Positions 43,882 through 52,338 of a stretch of 64,000 nt of DNA are shown piece after piece (the stretch's first letter is position 1; every line of letters begins with the position of its first letter). The DNA comes from Shewanella marinintestina (GTDB lineage: Bacteria > Pseudomonadota > Gammaproteobacteria > Enterobacterales > Shewanellaceae), in contig NZ_JAKILC010000019.1 in NCBI RefSeq assembly GCF_023283845.1, positions 37,963 to 101,962 on the forward strand. The letters are read 5' to 3'. The notes under the pieces are model-generated. The model did no database searches. It saw only the letters and a program-made list of their open reading frames with translations, and was not told the DNA's origin. The translations under genes were made by a program, and so were the position numbers.

Positions 43882-44895
43882 TTAAATGTGCGGCTTAACA
43901 ATATTGGCCATCATCTTAATGTGTGCATCATCATCGTTCAGTGCGGCAATATAACGATAGTTTTCACCGCCCGCCTGTTCAAAAATCTCACGGTTTTCAC
44001 CTGCTATCTCTTCCAGCGTTTCTAGGCAATCTGCACTAAATGCCGGGCAGACAACCGCAATATCTTTAACCCCTTGCCCAGGTAATGACTCCATCGTTGC
44101 GTCTGTGTATGGCGTTAACCATTTGGCTTTACCAAAACGCGACTGGAAAGTTGTGATGTAGTCATCTTCAGCCAATCCCAGCTTTGCAACCACCAGTTTT
44201 GTGGTTTTCATGCAGAAGCAATAATATGGGTCGCCCAAGTGTAAGTTACGCTCAGGCATACCGTGGTACGACAGAACCAGTTTTTGCGGCTTGCCATTGG
44301 TCTCAAAGTCTTTAGCAATCGAAGCGGCTAACGCATCGATAAAGTCAGGGTGATCATGATAGGTATTAATAAAGTGCAGCGCTGGCAGATAGCGCCAACT
44401 AGTCAACTCTTTTGCTATCGCATCAAATGCCGATGCCGTTGTCGGCGCAGCATATTGTGGATATAACGGGAGTACCACCATTTTATCAACGCCTTGCTGA
44501 TGCATTCTTTTAAGCGTTGATGCCACAGATGGCTCACCGTAGCGCATACAAAACTCTACTGATACGTCTTCACCAGCTTGCTCAAAATAGCTTGCTAACT
44601 TTTGTGTCTGCCGACGGGTAATATCCATAAGTGGCGAGCCTTGCTCGGTCCACACTTGCTTATAGAGCGCCGCAGACTTTGCTGGGCGTACACGTAAAAT
44701 AATCCCGTGCAAAATACACATCCACACTAGCTTCGGGATCTCAACCACACGGGGATCGGCCAAAAACTCCGCTAAATACCGCCTAACCGATGAAGCTGTA
44801 GGTTCATCTGGCGTGCCTAAATTCATCAGTAGCACACCGGTTTTGCCACGCTTTTTATGTCCGACCTCTTTGGTCAACCCAGAATACTTAGCCAA
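43882..44895 (-). CDS. hemH: Ferrochelatase
   Basis: HemH inserts Fe(II) into protoporphyrin IX, the last step of protoheme synthesis, at the inner membrane surface. The 337-residue protein shows VLLMNLGTPDEPT at the N-terminus, the catalytic histidine in LSYHGMPERNLHLGDPYYC (about residue 207) and the acidic CLETLEEIAGENRE segment (about 290). It has several extra cysteines near the C-terminal half, but no clear 2Fe-2S cluster motif was confirmed. It is monocistronic between ruvX and pilU. Confidence 0.96.
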   Translation of the reverse strand: MAKYSGLTKEVGHKKRGKTGVLLMNLGTPDEPTASSVRRYLAEFLADPRVVEIPKLVWMCILHGIILRVRPAKSAALYKQVWTEQGSPLMDITRRQTQKLASYFEQAGEDVSVEFCMRYGEPSVASTLKRMHQQGVDKMVVLPLYPQYAAPTTASAFDAIAKELTSWRYLPALHFINTYHDHPDFIDALAASIAKDFETNGKPQKLVLSYHGMPERNLHLGDPYYCFCMKTTKLVVAKLGLAEDDYITTFQSRFGKAKWLTPYTDATMESLPGQGVKDIAVVCPAFSADCLETLEEIAGENREIFEQAGGENYRYIAALNDDDAHIKMMANIVKPHI

Positions 44896-44963
44896 GGTAA
44901 CTCCCTAAACTTAAAAATGTTATGTGCTGATACGTTGAAAATAACTTAAAGATCAACAGCAAC

Positions 44964-44993
44964 AAAAAACTGGCAATAAAATATTGCCAGTTT
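44964..44993 (-). terminator. Rho-independent terminator of the pilT-pilU operon
   Basis: Stem AAACTGGCAAT / ATTGCCAGTTT, followed on the minus strand by a T run; about 45 bp after the pilU stop. Confidence 0.85.
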
Positions 44994-45038
44994 GTGCTTA
45001 ATTTAACTCTGAATAATCAAACCAATCACTCAAGCGTA

Positions 45039-46151
45039 TTAATCTAAATTAAGTGTTACACCATCCATCGAGCTGCTACTTGTTGGATCTGAGCTCTGCA
45101 ACTTGATCATCAAACGTAAATCGTTTGGCGAGTCAGCATGGTGCAGCGCATCGGCGTAACTAATTTCTCCATCGGTATAAAGCTTTAATAATGCTTGGTC
45201 AAAAGTCTGCATGCCTTGTTCATTAGATTTAGACATCGTCTCTTTCAATGAGTGCAGCTCATTCTTAGCTATCAAGCTCGCCACGCGTGGAGTGTTAATT
45301 AGTACCTCAATTGCCGCGCGTCTGCCAGTACCATCACTTTTAGGCACCAGTTGCTGAGCCACAATACCGCGCAAGTTTAACGATAAATCAAACAACAACT
45401 GATGATGCTTACTTTCTGGCACTAAGTGCATAATACGGTCGAGCGCTTGGTTGGCATTATTGGCATGTAATGTTGCCATACAGAGGTGACCCGTCTCAGC
45501 AAAAGACAGTGCAAACTCCATGGTCTCTTGGCTACGAATTTCACCAATCAAAATCACATCTGGCGCTTGACGCAAAGAGCTCTTAAGCGCTGCATCGAAT
45601 GACTCAGTATCAATGCCAACTTCGCGCTGGGTGATAATGCTCTGCCTATGGTCATGCACAAATTCCACAGGATCTTCAATAGTCAAAATGTGTCCGCGGG
45701 CATGGTTATTACGGTAACCCACTAGTGCAGCGAGTGACGTTGACTTACCTGTACCTGTGCCACCTACCATGATCACCAAACCACGTTTGCTCATTACCAA
45801 ATCTTTCAAAATTGGTGGCAACATCAAATCATCGACATCGGGGATTTGGGTTTCAATTCGACGCATTACACAGCCGGGTGATTCACGCTGCCAAAATGCA
45901 CTGACACGAAAACGACCATAATCTTTCGCAGAGAAGGCAAAGTTACATTCTCGCGACTCGTGAAACTCCTGCTTTTGTACATCCGTCATTAATGACTCTA
46001 CAAAGTCTAGAGACTGCGCCGGTGTAAACGGGCTTTCACCCAATTGACGTAATTCACCATCGATTTTAGCGCTCGGTGGAAATCCCGCAGTAATGAACAA
46101 ATCTGAAGCTTTACGCTCAATCATCACTTTTAGAAAAGGACGAACATCCAT
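45039..46151 (-). CDS. pilU: Type IV pilus twitching ATPase PilU
   Basis: The 370-residue protein is the PilT paralogue PilU, an accessory retraction ATPase for type IV pili. Walker A is MVGGTGTGKSTSLAAL (about residues 128-143). The Asp box and Walker B are LKSSLRQAPDVILIGEIRSQE, and the His box is TGHLCMATLHANN. The start is ATG at 46151 (MDVRPFLKVMIERKASDLF). It lies 16 bp downstream of pilT, so they are cotranscribed. Confidence 0.95.
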   Translation of the reverse strand: MDVRPFLKVMIERKASDLFITAGFPPSAKIDGELRQLGESPFTPAQSLDFVESLMTDVQKQEFHESRECNFAFSAKDYGRFRVSAFWQRESPGCVMRRIETQIPDVDDLMLPPILKDLVMSKRGLVIMVGGTGTGKSTSLAALVGYRNNHARGHILTIEDPVEFVHDHRQSIITQREVGIDTESFDAALKSSLRQAPDVILIGEIRSQETMEFALSFAETGHLCMATLHANNANQALDRIMHLVPESKHHQLLFDLSLNLRGIVAQQLVPKSDGTGRRAAIEVLINTPRVASLIAKNELHSLKETMSKSNEQGMQTFDQALLKLYTDGEISYADALHHADSPNDLRLMIKLQSSDPTSSSSMDGVTLNLD

Positions 46152-46167
46152 AGATTAACTATCCCTA

Positions 46168-47205
46168 TTAAAAGTTAGCTTGTTTATTAGAGCTTTTTGC
46201 TAAGGCATCTTCACGAGTAATTTGGCCTCGATTAACCAAGTTTTGTAAACATTGATCGAGCGTCTGCATACCGTGAGCCATACCCGTTTGAATCGCCGAG
46301 TACATCTGCGCCACTTTATCTTCACGAATAAGGTTACGAATAGCTGGTGTACCCATCATAATTTCATGAGCGGCAACTCGACCACCACCGACTTTTTTGA
46401 TCAGTGTTTGTGAAATGACTGCCTGTAAAGATTCTGACAACATAGTACGCACCATGCCTTTTTCACCTTCAGGGAAAACATCGACCACACGGTCAATAGT
46501 TTTAGCTGCTGAGGTGGTGTGCAAAGTACCAAACACTAAGTGACCAGTTTCAGCCGCCGTCATTGCTAAGCGAATGGTTTCAAGATCTCGCATCTCACCA
46601 ACTAAGATGACATCCGGATCTTCACGAAGTGCACTACGAAGCGCCGCATTAAAACTATGAGTATGGCGATGTACTTCACGCTGGTTAATCAAGCATTGCT
46701 TGTTTTGATGTACAAATTCTATCGGATCTTCAATCGTAAGAATGTGGTCATGGCGGTTTTCGTTCACGTAATCAATCATCGCCGCCAAAGTGGTACTTTT
46801 ACCTGAACCGGTTGGGCCAGTAACTAATACTAAACCGCGCGGGAAACTAGAGATCTTTTTGAAGATTTCAGGCGCGCCTAATTGCTCCAAACTTAAAATA
46901 TCGCTCGGGATGGTACGAAATACAGCTGCAGCACCGCGAGACTGATTAAAAGCATTAACACGAAAACGCGCTAAACCCGGTACTTCAAAAGAAAAATCTA
47001 TTTCTAAATGTTCTTCATAGTCCTTACGTTGCTTATCATTCATGATGTCATAGACGAGACTATGTACACCTTGATGATCTAAAGCAGGTAGATTTATCTT
47101 TCTCACTTCACCATCAACACGGATCATGGGAGAAACACCTGCAGAAAGGTGTAGATCTGACGCATTGTGTTTTACACTAAAGGCAAGTAACTCTGTGATT
47201 TCCAT
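46168..47205 (-). CDS. pilT: Type IV pilus retraction ATPase PilT
   Basis: PilT is the hexameric ATPase that depolymerises type IV pili and powers twitching and DNA uptake. The 345-residue protein starts MEITELLAFSVKHNASDLHL, the usual N-terminus, so 47205 is chosen over an in-frame start 21 codons upstream. Walker A is VTGPTGSGKSTTLAAM (about residues 131-146), Walker B EDPDVILVGEMRDLETI, and the C-terminal MQTLDQCLQNLVNRG is normal. It is divergent from yggS, with 35 bp between them. Confidence 0.96.
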   Translation of the reverse strand: MEITELLAFSVKHNASDLHLSAGVSPMIRVDGEVRKINLPALDHQGVHSLVYDIMNDKQRKDYEEHLEIDFSFEVPGLARFRVNAFNQSRGAAAVFRTIPSDILSLEQLGAPEIFKKISSFPRGLVLVTGPTGSGKSTTLAAMIDYVNENRHDHILTIEDPIEFVHQNKQCLINQREVHRHTHSFNAALRSALREDPDVILVGEMRDLETIRLAMTAAETGHLVFGTLHTTSAAKTIDRVVDVFPEGEKGMVRTMLSESLQAVISQTLIKKVGGGRVAAHEIMMGTPAIRNLIREDKVAQMYSAIQTGMAHGMQTLDQCLQNLVNRGQITREDALAKSSNKQANF

Positions 47206-47240
47206 AGTTTGGGATATCCATTCAACCAAAAACTTACAAG

Positions 47241-47939
47241 ATGACAACAATAACAGACAGACTCGCAATCGCCCAGCATCGAATCAGCCTAGCAGCGCAA
47301 AATGCCTCTCGTCGGGCAGAAGATATACAACTTTTAGCGGTTAGCAAAACCAAGCCTAATGAATACATCATTGAAGCCTATCAAGCGGGTCAACGCCGCT
47401 TCGGTGAAAACTATGTACAAGAAGGCGAAATGAAGATTAATTCACTTAGCCAAGAGTACCCAGATATTGAATGGCATTTTATCGGTCCTTTACAATCAAA
47501 TAAGACCAAAGTGGTCGCTAGCCTCTTTGATTGGATGCATACAGTTGACCGTGAAAAAGTGGCTAAGCGCTTAAGTGAACAGCGTCCAGACGATATGCCA
47601 GCGCTTAATATTTGTATTCAGGTCAATATCAGTAATGAATCGAGTAAGTCAGGCGTTGCAGCAACTGAAGTGTTAGCAATGGCTAATAGCTTAGCAGTGC
47701 TACCTAATTTGGTATTACGCGGCTTAATGGCAATTCCATCAGCCGATGTTGATGAGCAAACAGCCAGCCAGGAATTAGCGGCACTGCACAACTTATATTT
47801 GCAACTTGCACAGCGCTTTGACACTGTCGACACGCTATCTGTCGGTATGAGCAATGACTTAGAACTTGCTGTAGACCATGGCTCAACTATGGTACGTATT
47901 GGTAGTGCCATTTTTGGCGAACGAAATTATACCGTGTAA
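47241..47939 (+). CDS. yggS: PLP homeostasis protein YggS
   Basis: YggS (COG0325/YBL036C family) binds pyridoxal phosphate without catalytic activity and buffers vitamin B6 and amino-acid pools. The 232-residue protein shows the PLP-lysine in LLAVSKTKP (about residue 36), RFGENYVQE, WHFIGPLQSNK and the C-terminal LSVGMSNDLELAVDHGSTMVR-type block. It heads the yggS-proC-yggT-yggU cluster common in gammaproteobacteria, although 162 bp separates it from proC. Confidence 0.95.
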   Translation: MTTITDRLAIAQHRISLAAQNASRRAEDIQLLAVSKTKPNEYIIEAYQAGQRRFGENYVQEGEMKINSLSQEYPDIEWHFIGPLQSNKTKVVASLFDWMHTVDREKVAKRLSEQRPDDMPALNICIQVNISNESSKSGVAATEVLAMANSLAVLPNLVLRGLMAIPSADVDEQTASQELAALHNLYLQLAQRFDTVDTLSVGMSNDLELAVDHGSTMVRIGSAIFGERNYTV

Positions 47940-48101
47940 TTTATACACCGAGTAAAAACAGCAATATAAAATGGATTAAAGTCGTATTAACATAAACCGC
48001 GGCGTTAGCTATTTTTAACGCTGCTGCTTGTATTTAACGATTCAGCCCAAACATTAATAACTAAAGTAGCTATATACCAACTAAAACAAAAAGAGATCTT
48101 C

Positions 48102-48920
48102 ATGACACAACAAAAAGTATGCTTTATTGGCGCAGGTAATATGACCCGCAGTATCGTTAGCGGTCTTGTGAAAAGTGGTTACAACCCAGCCCTTATCGAA
48201 GCCACAAACCCAAGCCAACCTAAGCTAGATGCCATGGTCAGTGACTTTGGTATTAATGTGTCTAATGACAACGTTTCTGCTGCTCAAAATGCAGATGTGA
48301 TTGTGCTAGGCGTAAAACCACACTTTATGGAAGTTGTCGGTGAAGAACTTAGCGGCTTAGATCTATCTAACAAACTGATTATCACCATCGCCGCAGGCGT
48401 AACCGCTAAACGTTACAGTGATTTTTTTAAGCAAGAGATCAAACTAATACGCACTATGCCTAATACCCCGACGCAAATAGGTGTAGGCTTAACAGGACTT
48501 TATGCTGGCGACGATATATCTGCCGAGCAAAAAGTAATTTGCGAAACCTTGATGGCAACCGGTGGTGAAATAGTTTGGGTTGAAAAAGAAGCAGACTTAA
48601 ACCAAGTTATCGCCCTTGCTGGTAGCTCTCCTGCTTATTTCTTCCTATTTTTAGAATCTATGGTGGAAAGTGCGGTCAAAGGTGGTATGTCAGAAGTCGC
48701 TGCTAGAGAAATGGCACAACAAGCAGCGCTGGGTGCGGCGTTAATGGTTAAACAAAACCCAGATGTAAGCTTGGCGCAACTTAGAGCTAACGTTACGTCT
48801 AAAGGCGGCACTACAGCACAAGCAGTCGAGACCTTTGAAAAAGGTGATTTACGAGGCCTAGTCGACAGCGCAATGAGCAATTGCATCGCCCGCGCTGAAG
48901 AAATGGCAAAGCAGTACTAA
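48102..48920 (+). CDS. proC: Pyrroline-5-carboxylate reductase
   Basis: ProC makes the last step of proline synthesis, reducing pyrroline-5-carboxylate with NADPH. The 272-residue protein shows the Rossmann start VCFIGAGNMTRSIVSGLV, IRTMPNTPTQIGVGLTGL, and the C-terminal dimer and active-site helix ALAGSSPAYFFLFLE plus LRANVTSKGGTTAQAVE. It has standard length. AAAGAGATCTTC precedes the ATG. It is followed 27 bp later by yggT. Confidence 0.97.
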   Translation: MTQQKVCFIGAGNMTRSIVSGLVKSGYNPALIEATNPSQPKLDAMVSDFGINVSNDNVSAAQNADVIVLGVKPHFMEVVGEELSGLDLSNKLIITIAAGVTAKRYSDFFKQEIKLIRTMPNTPTQIGVGLTGLYAGDDISAEQKVICETLMATGGEIVWVEKEADLNQVIALAGSSPAYFFLFLESMVESAVKGGMSEVAAREMAQQAALGAALMVKQNPDVSLAQLRANVTSKGGTTAQAVETFEKGDLRGLVDSAMSNCIARAEEMAKQY

Positions 48921-48947
48921 TTTAATTTAAACAAGTAGAGTAAATAG

Positions 48948-49496
48948 ATGAATGCATTTAGTTTTCTAATCAGCACAGTATTCGACTTATACCTGATGGT
49001 CGTGGTACTGCGTATTTGGCTACAACTCGCTAGAGCCGATTTCTATAATCCATTTAGCCAATTTATTGTTAAAGCGACACACCCAATTGTCGGCCCGATG
49101 CGCCGCGTATTACCCTCATTTGGTAGCTTTGATACAGCATCGTTTGTACTTGCGATTACGGTAGTCGTACTCAAGTTTGTGATTTTAAGCTTGATGGCTG
49201 GCGCAGCGATTAACGTGCCAACGTTACTGCTCATCTCACTTGTGTCAGTGATTAAAGAAGCTGGTGTATTACTTTTCTGGATGTTAATTCTACGTGCGAT
49301 CTTGAGCTGGGTAAGCCAAGGGGGTAATCCAATTGAAATGGTCATGGGTCAATTAACAGAGCCATTACTTGCACCAATTCGCCGCATATTACCACCCATG
49401 GGTGGTTTAGATTTATCACTGTTAGTGATGATGATTATCCTAAACTTTTTAAACATTTTGCTCGCACAATACGTTCCATTTTGGGCTAGCGTATAG
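48948..49496 (+). CDS. yggT: YggT family membrane protein
   Basis: The 182-residue protein has two YGGT repeats, each with two membrane helices and a loop with the motif NPFSQFIVKATHPIVGPMRR (first) or LTEPLLAPIRRILPPMGG (second). The family is linked to osmotic stress tolerance and to cell envelope or division functions; a precise role is not fixed. Its stop overlaps the GTG start of yggU by one base, so translation is coupled. Confidence 0.93.
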   Translation: MNAFSFLISTVFDLYLMVVVLRIWLQLARADFYNPFSQFIVKATHPIVGPMRRVLPSFGSFDTASFVLAITVVVLKFVILSLMAGAAINVPTLLLISLVSVIKEAGVLLFWMLILRAILSWVSQGGNPIEMVMGQLTEPLLAPIRRILPPMGGLDLSLLVMMIILNFLNILLAQYVPFWASV

Positions 49497-49783
49497 TGAC
49501 TCCAGCACAGATGCAGCAGGGAAACCTGCTGCTACAACTTTATATCCAGCCTAAAGCGAGTCGCGATCAGATTGTTGGTCTTCATGGCGAAGAAATCAAA
49601 ATAGCCATTACCGCTCCCCCCGTTGATGGAAAAGCTAACGCTCACCTCACTAAGTACCTCTCTAAAGCCTTTAAAGTACCTAAAGGGGATATTGAAATCG
49701 TTAAAGGTCAAATGGGTCGCCACAAGCAAGTTAGGATTATCGACCCGAAACTTATCCCTGAGGAAGTACAAAACCTATTGTAA
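49496..49783 (+). CDS. yggU: YggU family protein (UPF0235)
   Basis: The 95-residue protein is a UPF0235/DUF167 member. Visible motifs are LYIQPKASRDQIVGLHG, ITAPPVDGKANAHLTKYL and KGQMGRHKQVRI. It starts with GTG overlapping the TAG stop of yggT. The function of the family is unknown, although a structure is available for the E. coli protein. Linkage to yggT is widely conserved. Confidence 0.93.
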   Translation: MTPAQMQQGNLLLQLYIQPKASRDQIVGLHGEEIKIAITAPPVDGKANAHLTKYLSKAFKVPKGDIEIVKGQMGRHKQVRIIDPKLIPEEVQNLL

Positions 49784-49865
49784 CCTTGTACTTACCATTA
49801 CTATGGGGCATTGAGGCCGGTTAAGTTCTATACTGTTATCAAGATATCATTTAAGGAAAGCTAAT

Positions 49866-50300
49866 ATGATCCGCTTATTAACCACTATGCTAGTGCTCTG
49901 CTTTTGTCTAAGCAGTACCGCATTCGCCGAACAAAAAGAAAAAGTGGGTAATTTCGATATCCACTATGTCGCTCTCAGCAGTACCTTTTTAACTCCCAGT
50001 ATTGCTAAGTCATACGGGATAAAACGCAGTAGTTACACAGGTATTATTAATATCGCAGTGCTCGATACCAGTGTAGAAGGCAATCCTGCGGTTCCGGTAG
50101 AAATTTCGGGGGTTGCCAATAACTTACTCGATGCTCGGATTGATCTGAAATTTAGAGAGATTCGTGAAGGTGATTCCATTTATTATATTGCTGAAGTCCC
50201 TTACCGTGACGACCAAGAAATTAACTTTAAAATTGCGGTTAAGTACGATAAAAAGCTCAACACTACGCTAACCTTCAAGCAAAAATTTTACGTAGAATAA
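49866..50300 (+). CDS. DUF4426 periplasmic protein
   Basis: The 144-residue exported protein has a signal peptide ending LSSTAFA. The mature domain is DUF4426 (GNFDIHYVALSSTFLTPSIA near its start; YRDDQEINFKIAVKY near the end) and looks beta-rich. The family is found between yggU and rdgB in many marine gammaproteobacteria; its function is unknown. AAGGAAAGCTAAT is a good ribosome-binding site. A terminator follows. Confidence 0.9.
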   Translation: MIRLLTTMLVLCFCLSSTAFAEQKEKVGNFDIHYVALSSTFLTPSIAKSYGIKRSSYTGIINIAVLDTSVEGNPAVPVEISGVANNLLDARIDLKFREIREGDSIYYIAEVPYRDDQEINFKIAVKYDKKLNTTLTFKQKFYVE

Positions 50301-50314
50301 TTGCCAAATCACTA

Positions 50315-50343
50315 AAAACAGGGGCCAAGCGCCCCTGTTTTTT
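50315..50343 (+). terminator. Rho-independent terminator after the DUF4426 gene
   Basis: Stem AAAAACAGGGGC / GCCCCTGTTTTT with T run, about 15 bp after the stop. Confidence 0.93.
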
Positions 50344-50422
50344 ATTGCCTTTCTACTATCGAAAAAACCGTATCTCGGCTATTATTGCCGCCATTATTTT
50401 ATGACTCATCTACGGGCTCCCA

Positions 50423-51022
50423 ATGAATCAAATCGTCCTTGCTAGTGGCAATAAAGGTAAACTAAAAGAATTTTCAGAATTAATGGCAGATTACGGCGTT
50501 GAAATCTTGGCTCAAAGCGAGTTAAACGTAGCTGAAGTACCAGAAACCGGTACCACCTTTGTTGAAAATGCCATTATAAAAGCAAGAAACGCAGCAGAGG
50601 TGACCGGCCATGCAGCGATTGCCGATGACTCTGGTCTAGAGGTCGATTTCTTACAAGGCGCACCAGGAATTTACTCTGCGCGCTATGCGGGAGAAGGCGC
50701 TAAAGATGAGCAAAACTATACAAAATTGCTTAATGCACTTGATGGTCAAACAGAACGTAATGCACGCTTTCAGTGTGTATTGGTTTACATGCGTCACGCT
50801 AAAGATCCAACTCCAATTATCTGCCAAGCTTCTTGGGAAGGTACAATAGGTTTTGCTCCACAAGGCGAAAATGGCCACGGCTACGACCCCATTTTTATCC
50901 CTGCGGAGCACGATTGCGCAGCAGCAGATCTAAGTAGTGAAGAAAAAAATAAGCTTAGCCATCGTGGTAAAGCACTTGTGTTGTTAATTGAAGCCATGAA
51001 GCAACAAGGTATTTTTAACTAA
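50423..51022 (+). CDS. rdgB: XTP/dITP diphosphatase (RdgB)
   Basis: RdgB hydrolyses non-canonical purine triphosphates (dITP, XTP) and so prevents their incorporation into DNA. The 199-residue protein has the Ham1-family signatures VLASGNKGKLKEFSELM, AIADDSGLEVDFLQGAPGIY and GHGYDPIFIP. It ends SHRGKALVLLIEA. Its TAA overlaps the ATG of hemW by one base, so the two genes are translationally coupled. Confidence 0.97.
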   Translation: MNQIVLASGNKGKLKEFSELMADYGVEILAQSELNVAEVPETGTTFVENAIIKARNAAEVTGHAAIADDSGLEVDFLQGAPGIYSARYAGEGAKDEQNYTKLLNALDGQTERNARFQCVLVYMRHAKDPTPIICQASWEGTIGFAPQGENGHGYDPIFIPAEHDCAAADLSSEEKNKLSHRGKALVLLIEAMKQQGIFN

Positions 51023-52173
51023 TGCTAACCCTGCCACCGTTAAGCCTATATATTCATATTCCTTGGTGCGTACAAAAATGCCCTTATTGCGACTTTAACT
51101 CACATGGTCAACATGGCGAGTTACCACAAACAGAATATGTTGATGCACTGATTAATGATCTCAAACAAGACCTACATTATGTGCAAGGCAGACAGCTTCA
51201 CACCATTTTTATCGGTGGCGGAACTCCATCCTTATTTGACGCAGCACATATTGGCCGCTTACTGACAGAGGTTGATGCACTTATCCCCTTTAGCGACAAT
51301 ATTGAGATCACCATGGAGGCCAACCCAGGTACGTTAGAGCATGATGATTTTGCAGCTTACAATAAAGCCGGTGTCACTCGTCTTTCTATAGGGGTACAAA
51401 GTTTCTCAAGCGATAAGCTCAATTTACTCGGCCGTATTCATGATAAAAATGAAGCACAGGTTGCCGCACAAAAAGCAAAAGTTTCTGGTTACCAAAGCTT
51501 CAACTTAGACTTGATGCACGGCTTGCCTGATCAGAGTTTTGACGAAGCATTAGCCGATATTGAAACCGCGGCAGGTTTAGCACCGCCACATCTGTCTTGG
51601 TATCAGTTAACGATTGAGCCAAATACCCTGTTTCACTCTAAGCCCCCGCAACTACCAGATGATGAGAATCTATGGCGGATCTATGAACAAGGTCAAAAAC
51701 GGTTAGCGGCGCTTGGCTACCAGCAGTATGAAATCTCTGCCTATGCCAAAGAAGGCTACCAATGCAGACATAACCTCAACTACTGGCAATTTGGTGATTA
51801 CTTAGGGATCGGCTGTGGTGCTCACGGCAAAATCACCCAGATTAACAACACTAATGTTAATGACAGCAAGATTGTGCGCACTGTGAAAATTAAGCACCCG
51901 AAAGGCTACTTGACCGCAAATGACTACTGCTACGAAACAACTGAAGTCGAGCAAGAAGATAGGCCTTTGGAGTACCTAATGAACCGCCTTCGTTTAATGA
52001 GTCCAATTCCAAAGATTGAGTTCGAACAGCGAACAGGTCTTGCAAGAGCGACGATTAGCGAAGGGATTAAGCAAGCCTGCGCAAAAGGCTTAATGACTGA
52101 CTCAGAAGAACATTGGCAGCTCACTAGCAAAGGTCACTTATTCGTCAATGAGCTACTGTCACAATTTTTGTAA
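51022..52173 (+). CDS. hemW: Heme chaperone HemW (radical SAM)
   Basis: HemW is a radical-SAM protein related to HemN that transfers heme to client respiratory proteins and lacks coproporphyrinogen oxidase activity. The 383-residue protein has CVQKCPYCDFN at residues 16-26, the CX3CX2C cluster site without the fourth Cys of HemN. GGGTPSLF and the C-terminal HemN domain (LMNRLRLMSPIPKIEFEQR) follow. It is coupled to rdgB and is the last gene of the ygg cluster. Confidence 0.95.
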   Translation: MLTLPPLSLYIHIPWCVQKCPYCDFNSHGQHGELPQTEYVDALINDLKQDLHYVQGRQLHTIFIGGGTPSLFDAAHIGRLLTEVDALIPFSDNIEITMEANPGTLEHDDFAAYNKAGVTRLSIGVQSFSSDKLNLLGRIHDKNEAQVAAQKAKVSGYQSFNLDLMHGLPDQSFDEALADIETAAGLAPPHLSWYQLTIEPNTLFHSKPPQLPDDENLWRIYEQGQKRLAALGYQQYEISAYAKEGYQCRHNLNYWQFGDYLGIGCGAHGKITQINNTNVNDSKIVRTVKIKHPKGYLTANDYCYETTEVEQEDRPLEYLMNRLRLMSPIPKIEFEQRTGLARATISEGIKQACAKGLMTDSEEHWQLTSKGHLFVNELLSQFL

Positions 52174-52338
52174 TGTGCATTAATTCATACTAATACGCAA
52201 AAAATAAAATAAGCCATTGAATTAAATGGTTAATAATCACCACCCAGTGAATACAGACACATTTGCTAACACTTAGATCAAAAAATTAACCAGCGGCTTC
52301 TTTAGGATAACAATCATAATTCTAAGGAAGCCCAAAAA